This document shows positions 1-4,815 of a stretch of DNA of 8,278 nt, in pieces. The translations under genes were made by a program, and so were the position numbers. How positions within the stretch are numbered: position 1 is the stretch's first letter; every line of letters begins with the position of its first letter. The notes beneath the pieces were generated by a model. It was not told the origin of the DNA and searched no databases. It worked only from the letters and a program-made list of their open reading frames with translations. The stretch comes from DASWIG01 sp965371445 (GTDB taxonomy: Bacteria; Acidobacteriota; Thermoanaerobaculia; Multivoradales; J023), in contig CBDUYN010000285.1 in assembly GCA_965371445.1 (NCBI GenBank), positions 1-8,278 on the forward strand, written 5' to 3'.

Positions 1-55
1 CCCCCGAGGGGGACAGTGTCTCCCCCCCTTGATCCCCCGAGGGGGACAGTGTCTC
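1..55. repeat. Two tandem copies of a 22-bp palindromic repeat inside mazG
   Basis: Positions 1-22 and 34-55 are identical 22-mers with a period of 33 bp, separated by 11 bp (23-33). Each copy contains two small palindromes: CCCCCGAGGGGG and GACAGTGTC (symmetrical around its central G). The 33-bp period equals 11 codons, so the mazG frame passes through both copies without a stop and encodes the peptide ETLSPSG twice. The motif type, GGGGACAGTGTC, resembles REP-like extragenic palindromes mobilised by REP-associated transposases; that link is inference. The first copy begins at base 1, so the array may extend further left or may be where an assembly broke. Confidence 0.8.
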
Positions 56-607
56 TTCGAGCTCGCCGAGCTCCTCGCGGACCTTGGCGAGGACGCTCTT
101 GACGTCCGGCCAGTCGAAGCCGACGGCGGCGGCCTTCTGCGTCATGCGGTAGGCGCCGACGAGCGCGGGGAGCGAAGCGGGCACACCGTCAAGGAGAGAT
201 TTCTTCTCCTCTTCGGCGCTCATCTGCTTCAGCTTGCGGCGTTCCCAGGCGACGCGGACGGTGTCGGCGTCGGCGAGCTGCTCGTCCCCGAAGACGTGCG
301 GGTGGCGCTCGAGCATCTTGGCGTGGATTCGCTCGACCACCGTTTCAAGGTCGAAGGTGCCTTCCTCCTCGGCGAGGCAGGCGACGAAGACGACCTGGAA
401 GAGGAGGTCGCCGAGCTCCGAGGCGAGCTCGTCGCCGTCGCCCGCCGAGATCGCCGCCGCGACCTCGTGGGCCTCCTCGACCACGTAGGCCCGCAGGTCT
501 TCGAGGTTCTGCTCGCGGTCCCAGGGGCAGCCGCCGGGGCCGCGGAGGCGCCGGACGAGCGCGCGGAGCTTCTCGACGCCCGTCTGAATGCTTTCGCTTT
601 TGGCCAT
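1..607 (-). CDS. mazG: MazG nucleoside triphosphate pyrophosphohydrolase, partial (C-terminus off the left edge)
   Basis: MazG hydrolyses (d)NTPs to NMP plus pyrophosphate in the cytoplasm and clears aberrant nucleotides. I translated the minus strand from the ATG at 607: 202 complete codons remain open to the edge. Residues 25-31 read GGCPWDR, a typical MazG N-terminal signature. The first metal-binding motif EExxE...ExxD is intact (E44, E45, E48, E64, D67), followed by FQVVF and the conserved region HPHVFGD (102-108) and AWERRK (120-125). The second, C-terminal pyrophosphatase domain starts with GFDWP (163-167) and its EExxE half (E178, E179, E182). The matching ExxD half would lie outside the window. 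Immediately after residue 185 the frame enters two tandem palindromic repeats and stays open. Family members are about 260 residues, so roughly 60 or more are missing. No strong Shine-Dalgarno is seen before 607. The gene is divergent from the operon starting at 847. Identification is secure; whether the C-terminus is intact is unknown. Confidence 0.93.
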   Translation of the reverse strand, partial: MAKSESIQTGVEKLRALVRRLRGPGGCPWDREQNLEDLRAYVVEEAHEVAAAISAGDGDELASELGDLLFQVVFVACLAEEEGTFDLETVVERIHAKMLERHPHVFGDEQLADADTVRVAWERRKLKQMSAEEEKKSLLDGVPASLPALVGAYRMTQKAAAVGFDWPDVKSVLAKVREELGELEETLSPSGDQGGETLSPSG

Positions 608-622
608 AAGCAAATTCGCCGT

Positions 623-650
623 TTGAGCGCTGCGTCGTTTGGGATAAGAT
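623..650 (+). promoter_or_regulatory. Weak sigma-70-like promoter candidate for the DUF1844 operon
   Basis: TTGAGC (623-628) and TAAGAT (645-650) are separated by 16 bp; each hexamer matches 4 of 6 consensus bases. It lies in the 239-bp gap between the divergent mazG (start 607) and the DUF1844 gene (start 847) and would give an untranslated leader of about 190 nt. The rest of the gap is GC-rich with no other recognisable element. In so short a match the call is tentative. Confidence 0.25.
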
Positions 651-846
651 CAGCGCGTCCCGGGTCGAGCCCTCGGAAACCCCGACCTGCATCCGGACGA
701 CGGTGGGGTCAGGGGGGCGCGGCCCGGCCGGATCGGGTCGGCTATGTTGTCCCAGATGGGGAATCGGGGCAAGAGGCCGGGCCGCCGGGGCCGGGAGCTT
801 GGTGTGGATTGCGGTAATGACCGCGAAGCTTGAGGAAAGATTCGCG

Positions 847-1299
847 TTGAGTAGTGAAATCTCGATGAAAGTATCCGATCGGCGGATGTTCACCGCCGAG
901 GGGGAGCTGCGTCAGGAATATCGCCACCTGGAGGAGGCCGCCGCGGCTGCGGCCGTGGCTGGGCCACCGGCCGCCGAGCCGGCCGCCGCCGAGCCGGTCG
1001 AGGAGCCCCCTGCGGCGAGCGCGCCTGCCGAGAAAGAGCCGGCAGAAGCGGCGGTCGACGAGCCGTCGATCCTCGAGCTGGTTCGGCTGCTGGCCGAGAA
1101 CGCCTCGATCCATCTCCAGCAGGCCGAGATGCCCGGCGGCCGGCAAAAAGAGAACCTGGACCTGGCGAAGCACTACGTCGACCTGCTGGTCGTGCTGAAG
1201 AAGAAGGCGGAAGGCAACCTGACGCCGCGCGAGGACACGGTGCTCGACGACGTTCTCTACCAGTTGCGCCTCGGCCATGCCGAGAGACGGGGTTTCTAG
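847..1299 (+). CDS. DUF1844 domain-containing protein
   Basis: A 150-residue, probably cytoplasmic protein of the DUF1844 family, whose function is unknown. The N-terminal segment KVSDRRMFTAEGELRQE (8-24) is typical of the family, then comes a low-complexity Ala/Pro/Glu linker (about 30-72), then the DUF1844 domain (about 74-143) with SILELVRLLAENASIHLQ and LDLAKHYVDLLVVLKKKAEG, predicted to be two or three helices. Start choice: TTG at 847 has AGGAAAG at 833-839, 7 nt upstream, and gives the family-like opening MSSEISMKVSDRR. The in-frame ATG at 865 has no good Shine-Dalgarno and would remove only six residues; ATG 817 is also possible but less likely. The stop is 2 bp before the next gene, so translation is probably coupled. 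In many genomes DUF1844 genes are solitary or near housekeeping genes; here the gene heads an operon with two membrane proteins. Confidence 0.87.
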   Translation: MSSEISMKVSDRRMFTAEGELRQEYRHLEEAAAAAAVAGPPAAEPAAAEPVEEPPAASAPAEKEPAEAAVDEPSILELVRLLAENASIHLQQAEMPGGRQKENLDLAKHYVDLLVVLKKKAEGNLTPREDTVLDDVLYQLRLGHAERRGF

Positions 1300-1301
1300 G
1301 T

Positions 1302-3062
1302 ATGGGAAGACGTCACCTGTCTCGTTCCGGTCACCTCGTGCGGCTCGCCTTGCTTTTCCCGGCGGCCTTGGCGCTCGTCGCTTCGCTTGTGCCGTCGGCG
1401 TTCGCCCTGGAGGCCGGTGGCCTCGAGCTGACCTCCCCCGTCAAGCAGAACCTGAAGCGCTTGCAGGACCGCTGGCAGGATTGGCTGACGGCCTACCTCG
1501 AGGAGGACCCAGAAAAGGCCGCCGAGGCGCTCGACAAGCTGATGGAGACGGTAGAGAGCCTCGGCATGGAGCGCCTCCCCGACCTCTCGGTGACCGCCGC
1601 GGCCCTGGCCGTACGCTCGGCCGAGGAGGGCAAGGGCGACCGCGCCGTCTGGTCCCTGGAGGCGGCACGGCGGCTCGATCCCGAACGCCCGGAGACGGAG
1701 TTCGCGGCGGCTGGCGTCGAACGTATTGCGGGCAATTATCCCGGCATGGTGACCCATACGATCGAGGGCTACGTGAACCTCCTCAAGATGCCGCTCATGA
1801 GCCGGATCTGGAAGCAGAACTTGGGTGTCTGGACGATCTACGTGCTGCTTTTGACCAGCGGCTTCTACCTGTTGTCGCTGATGGCGGCTCACGGCTCGCG
1901 GCTGTTCTACGACCTCGGCCGCCTGGTCTCGCCTCCCCTACCGGCGGGGACCGCCGAAGCGGTGGCGGTGCTGATTCTGATCTGGCCGATCTTCCTACCC
2001 TCGGGGCTGATGTGGCTGGGGATCTACTGGTCGGTCTTGCTCTGGGGCTACGGCTCGCGGAGCATCCGAGGGGTGCTGATCTTCCTGTGGATCGTGACCG
2101 GTACCGTGCCGCTGATGGCGGCGCATCAGGAGCGGGAGGTCCGGATGTCGCTCCTTCCCGCCACGCGGGCGGTCGAGAACCTACGGGCCGAGAGGCTCTA
2201 CGGAGCGCTTTTCCTCGATCTCGACGTGCTCCAGAACCGGGCGGGAGAAAGCCCGGTGGTCACCGAGGTCATGGCCGACCTGCACCGCTCTTTCGGCCAG
2301 TGGGAGCACGCGCGGTTGATCTACAACAGCCTGATCGGCGACGACATCACGAACCCCACCGCCGCTCCGGCTCTCAACAACCTGGGCGTCTACTATTACC
2401 TCAAGCAGGACTACGGGACCGCGATCCGCAACTTCAAAGAGGCGAGCGCCGCGGATCCGACCCTCGCGGAGCCCTACTACAACGTGTCCGCAGCCCATGG
2501 GCGGCTCTTCGACTTCCCGGCTCAGCACGACGCCCTGGCGACCGCGAAGAACCTGGATCCGGCGCGGGTGACCGAGTGGGAAAGGGTGGCATCCTCGGAC
2601 GGGGGAGCCGAGATCGTCGCGATCGACGGCGGGCTACGCCGAGCCGACGAGGTCCTGGCGGTGCTGGCCGACGGCTCCGGCGACGAGAGCCCCAGCTCCG
2701 CCGCCTGGCAGGGATACGTGTCGCTCGTTGTCGCGGTGCTGGCGGCGGTCTTTGCCGTGACGCTGCACGTGATCCGCGAGAGCAAGGGATACCCGTCGGA
2801 GAAGCTCGTCCGCGGATCGGCGTCTGGCAATCCATGGATTGCGGCCTTGATACCCGGCTGGGCTTCCATCGTCGACGGGGAAGGCGTCAAGGCCCTGCTG
2901 GGCATTTTCCTGCCCATGACCTTCACGGTGGCCTCCGTCGTGGCGATCTGGAGTTATCGCCTCCCCCTCGGCTTCAACCCGTCGCGGAGCCTGACCCTGA
3001 CGATTTGCGGCGCGGCTCTGGTGGTCATTTTCCTGGTGCGCCTGGTGGTGGGTCGCAGGTAG
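1302..3062 (+). CDS. TPR-containing multi-pass membrane protein
   Basis: A 586-residue protein with no recognisable enzymatic motif. It begins with a signal-type segment: MGRRHLSRSG, then a hydrophobic stretch 13-35 with a possible cleavage after AFA (36). Residues 45-165 are helical and TPR-like (for example AVWSLEAARRLDPERPE, 115-131). Hydrophobic, probably membrane-spanning stretches follow at about 175-196, 219-250 (one or two passes) and 255-274. Residues 320-422 hold a second solvent-exposed TPR block, with the clear repeat PALNNLGVYYYLKQDYGTAI (356-375). Further spans lie at about 470-490, 530-552 and 564-584, and the protein ends in a basic tail (VVGRR). It overlaps neither neighbour: 2 bp after the DUF1844 gene and 12 bp before the DUF4388 gene, which supports one transcript. 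TPR blocks on membrane proteins usually act as docking surfaces, so a scaffold role in the envelope is the best inference. A specific function is not recognised. Confidence 0.87.
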   Translation: MGRRHLSRSGHLVRLALLFPAALALVASLVPSAFALEAGGLELTSPVKQNLKRLQDRWQDWLTAYLEEDPEKAAEALDKLMETVESLGMERLPDLSVTAAALAVRSAEEGKGDRAVWSLEAARRLDPERPETEFAAAGVERIAGNYPGMVTHTIEGYVNLLKMPLMSRIWKQNLGVWTIYVLLLTSGFYLLSLMAAHGSRLFYDLGRLVSPPLPAGTAEAVAVLILIWPIFLPSGLMWLGIYWSVLLWGYGSRSIRGVLIFLWIVTGTVPLMAAHQEREVRMSLLPATRAVENLRAERLYGALFLDLDVLQNRAGESPVVTEVMADLHRSFGQWEHARLIYNSLIGDDITNPTAAPALNNLGVYYYLKQDYGTAIRNFKEASAADPTLAEPYYNVSAAHGRLFDFPAQHDALATAKNLDPARVTEWERVASSDGGAEIVAIDGGLRRADEVLAVLADGSGDESPSSAAWQGYVSLVVAVLAAVFAVTLHVIRESKGYPSEKLVRGSASGNPWIAALIPGWASIVDGEGVKALLGIFLPMTFTVASVVAIWSYRLPLGFNPSRSLTLTICGAALVVIFLVRLVVGRR

Positions 3063-3074
3063 GGCGATCGAGAT

Positions 3075-4505
3075 ATGAGCGAAGAAGCACAGATTCTCGA
3101 AGGCGACCTCCAGCACGGCGAGCTGCCGCGGGTGCTCCTGACGCTGGCTTTCCAGCAGTCGACAGGCATCCTCACCGTCCAAGGAGAAGACGACATCGTG
3201 GCCGTCTCTTATCTGAACGGCCAGATCGTCACGGCCGACGCGCTCAACCAGACGCTCGAGGAAGGCCTGGGCGAGGTGCTGGCGCAAAAGGACCTGGTGA
3301 GCCGCGAGAACTTCGCCGCGGTCGCCAAGGAACACCAGGCGAGCGGCGGCTCGATCGGCGAGCTCCTGGTCGGCCACGGGCTCCTCTCGCGCGAGCAACT
3401 CCTCGAGGCGATGCGCTATCAGACCTACTGGTTGATGCTCCAAGTCCTGACGTGGCACCAGGGCGAGTTCAAGTTCTACGGCGGCGACGAGGTCTCCTTC
3501 GAGAAGGGGATTCCGCCGATCTCGATCGAGGAGCTCTTGATCCGGGCTGTGGCCGAGGTCGGGGCGGAAAGCGGCCTTCCAGGTAGCGTGCCGAAGCTCG
3601 ACGGCGTCTACCGCCAGGTCCCGCCGCGGGGGCCGGTCCAGATCCTGGGCCGCGAAGGCGACGGCACGGGCGACGGCATCTGGGTCAACGACCTCCAGGC
3701 CGCTTTCCTCCAGCGTACCGACGGCTCCACCTCGGCCCTCGCCATCGCCCGCTCGCTCAACAGCGGGCGCTACAAGGCTCTCTTCAGCCTCTACCAGCTG
3801 CTGCAGCTCGACCTGATCGAGTTCGTGGCGGTGGCTCAACCCGGCTCGGCGCGTCCCGGGACCGGTGCCATACCGGTGACGACGGCGACCGGAGCTCCGG
3901 CCCCGGCGGCTCCTGAGGCACCGCCGCCGGCTGCGGCGCCCACGCCACCGCCGTCTGCGGCCGTCGCCATCGCCATGGGCCCCGGCGCCAGGCATCCCCC
4001 CAAGACGAAACCCGCACCGAGGGTGGAAAGGGCGGTGACTGCCGCCGCGGCACCCGGCCTCCCCAGGCCCTGGGTCGGACCTCTCTTCGCCCTGGCGTTT
4101 CTCCTCTTCCTGGTCTTTGGGCTCTTGAACCGTCCCGGGGCGTTCCTCTTGCCTTACTCGTGGCTCGACATCGAGCGCATCCAGGCCGAGCAACAGATCG
4201 AGCAGTCGCTTTTCCAACGCGCCGACCGCGCTGCCGGGATCTACTTCCTCATGGAGTCGCACTATCCCGCCCAACTCGACGAGCTTGTCGAGCGGGGGCT
4301 TCTCTCTCCCACGGACCGGCGCGACCCGTCGGGCCGAACGCTCCGCTACACCAACGAGGAGCTCTCCTACCGCATCGAGCTCGTCGCCAGAGGACAGGTC
4401 GTCGAAGGCCAGGGCGCGACCGGCGCCATCGCCGGCAACTTCGTGCTCGACCCGCAGTTTATCGGCGAGGAAGAGATGCGCAATCCCCTCGTCCTCCTCG
4501 ACTAG
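3075..4505 (+). CDS. DUF4388 (PATAN)-domain protein with one membrane span and a pseudopilin-like C-terminal domain
   Basis: A 476-residue protein. Residues 8-105 form a DUF4388/PATAN-type domain: the segments GDLQHGELPRVLLTLAFQQS and GILTV...AVSYLNGQIVTAD are characteristic. The region continues with GSIGELLVGHGLLSREQLLEA (92-112) and WHQGEFKFY (127-135). A winged-helix-like segment spans about 205-252 (LQRTDGSTSALAIARSL). An Ala/Pro-rich linker (255-330) leads to a single hydrophobic span at 333-352 (PLFALAFLLFLVFGLLN). The part beyond it (355-476) would be on the opposite side of the membrane from the DUF4388 domain. It includes IQAEQQIEQSLFQRADRAAG and YPAQLDELVERGLLSPTDRR, then DPSGRTLRYT, which resembles soluble pseudopilin/GspG-type sequences (YPxxLdeLv...DPwGrpyrY). 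DUF4388 domains are common in proteins linked to gliding, predation and two-component signalling; here no receiver or kinase is fused. It is the last gene of the operon and is followed after 7 bp by a hairpin. Confidence 0.88.
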   Translation: MSEEAQILEGDLQHGELPRVLLTLAFQQSTGILTVQGEDDIVAVSYLNGQIVTADALNQTLEEGLGEVLAQKDLVSRENFAAVAKEHQASGGSIGELLVGHGLLSREQLLEAMRYQTYWLMLQVLTWHQGEFKFYGGDEVSFEKGIPPISIEELLIRAVAEVGAESGLPGSVPKLDGVYRQVPPRGPVQILGREGDGTGDGIWVNDLQAAFLQRTDGSTSALAIARSLNSGRYKALFSLYQLLQLDLIEFVAVAQPGSARPGTGAIPVTTATGAPAPAAPEAPPPAAAPTPPPSAAVAIAMGPGARHPPKTKPAPRVERAVTAAAAPGLPRPWVGPLFALAFLLFLVFGLLNRPGAFLLPYSWLDIERIQAEQQIEQSLFQRADRAAGIYFLMESHYPAQLDELVERGLLSPTDRRDPSGRTLRYTNEELSYRIELVARGQVVEGQGATGAIAGNFVLDPQFIGEEEMRNPLVLLD

Positions 4506-4512
4506 CCGATCC

Positions 4513-4612
4513 GGGCGAATACAAGATTCGCCCCTACGAGACGGGAAGCTCTCCCGGGCAAGGCCGATTCCCATACCTGCCGGCGTTTGTAGGGGCGATC
4601 CTTGTGATCGCC
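4513..4612. repeat. Inverted pair of hairpin elements
   Basis: Hairpin A is GGGCGAAT (4513-4520), loop ACAAG (4521-4525), ATTCGCCC (4526-4533), a perfect 8-bp stem followed by CTAC. Hairpin B is GGCGATC (4594-4600), loop CTTGT (4601-4605), GATCGCC (4606-4612), a perfect 7-bp stem preceded by GTAGG. Reading B on the other strand gives the same element as A: same GGCGA stem base, same ACAAG loop, same CCCCTAC flank. The two differ at stem positions next to the loop, where both arms changed together so pairing is kept. A third small stem, CGGGA/TCCCG (4542-4546 and 4552-4556), lies between. There is no T-tract after A, so it is not a classic intrinsic terminator, although it sits 7 bp past the stop codon at 4505. 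Confidence 0.8.
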
Positions 4613-4658
4613 TCCGGTCCTACTGTGCCCTGCCGGCGTTTGTAGTGATCGCCTCCGG
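4576..4658 (+). repeat. Short tandem duplication, second copy with a 12-bp deletion
   Basis: The 17-mer CCTGCCGGCGTTTGTAG occurs at 4576-4592 and again at 4629-4645 (period 53 bp). Each is followed by TGATCGCCTCCGG, at 4605-4617 in the first copy and 4646-4658 in the second. Between the two blocks the first copy has 12 extra bases (4593-4604), which are the left arm and most of the loop of hairpin B. The second copy therefore has lost the ability to form the hairpin. Confidence 0.75.
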
Positions 4659-4683
4659 GCTTTTGGCCCCGATCGGGAATAAA

Positions 4684-4690
4684 CTTGAGT
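4684..4690 (+). promoter_or_regulatory. Exact HAIR half-site upstream of the dnaK promoter
   Basis: CTTGAGT matches the left half of the HspR operator HAIR (CTTGAGT-N7-ACTCAAG) in all seven bases. The expected right half at 4698-4704 reads TGTCATA, matching only 3 of 7 (the central TCA). It lies 30 bp upstream of the -35 element. An HspR-type regulator is encoded after dnaK, which makes a functional site plausible, but one seven-base match can occur by chance. Confidence 0.4.
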
Positions 4691-4719
4691 CGATTTTTGT
4701 CATATTAGTTGCCGAGAAG

Positions 4720-4740
4720 GTTGACTGGGGACCACTAAGG
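4720..4740 (+). promoter_or_regulatory. Degenerate HAIR-like operator overlapping the dnaK -35 region
   Basis: GTTGACT (4720-4726), a 7-bp spacer (4727-4733) and ACTAAGG (4734-4740) match the HAIR halves CTTGAGT and ACTCAAG at 5 of 7 positions each, with the exact N7 spacing. The left half contains the -35 hexamer, so a bound repressor would block RNA polymerase. The match is imperfect and needs binding evidence. Confidence 0.35.
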
Positions 4741-4750
4741 TCTGTACAAT
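4721..4750 (+). promoter_or_regulatory. dnaK sigma-70-type promoter
   Basis: TTGACT (4721-4726; 5 of 6) and TACAAT (4745-4750; 5 of 6) are spaced by 18 bp. Transcription would start near 4757, giving a leader of about 58 nt before the dnaK ATG at 4816. No CIRCE inverted repeat and no sigma-32 -10 element is visible, so repression by the MerR/HspR-type protein is the more likely heat control. Confidence 0.65.
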
Positions 4751-4815
4751 CCCAGGAGTCAGGGCACGAGAGGAAACACGGGCCCGAGGACGCTCAGACG
4801 AAGGAGACACAACAG

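Noticed and set aside
1..55. CRISPR array
   Set aside because: Only two 22-bp units with an 11-bp spacer, palindromic and inside a coding frame; too short and irregular for CRISPR.
29..817. Plus-strand open frame over mazG
   Set aside because: The complementary strand encodes an unmistakable MazG with its metal-binding residues; this frame is its shadow.
1277..3586. Plus-strand open frame of 769 codons in another phase over the TPR gene
   Set aside because: Arg/Gly/Pro-rich shadow without domains; the competing frame has a signal peptide, membrane spans and TPR motifs.
4513..4533. Intrinsic terminator after the DUF4388 gene
   Set aside because: The stem is good but followed by CTACGAGACG rather than a T-run, and the same hairpin recurs inverted at 4594-4612, so it is called a repeat.
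2634..4574. Long minus-strand open frame of 646 codons opposite the TPR and DUF4388 genes
   Set aside because: It is the complement of two well supported plus-strand genes, has a biased Arg/Glu/Leu composition typical of high-GC shadow frames, and shows no family motif.
4285..4815. In-frame upstream extension of dnaK
   Set aside because: The first 177 codons overlap the DUF4388 gene and the hairpin repeats; the Shine-Dalgarno at 4801-4806 and the Hsp70 N-terminus fix the start at 4816.
4506..4815. CIRCE element or sigma-32 promoter before dnaK
   Set aside because: I found no TTAGCACTC/GAGTGCTAA inverted repeat and no CCCCAT-type -10 element; a sigma-70-type promoter with HAIR-like sequence fits better.
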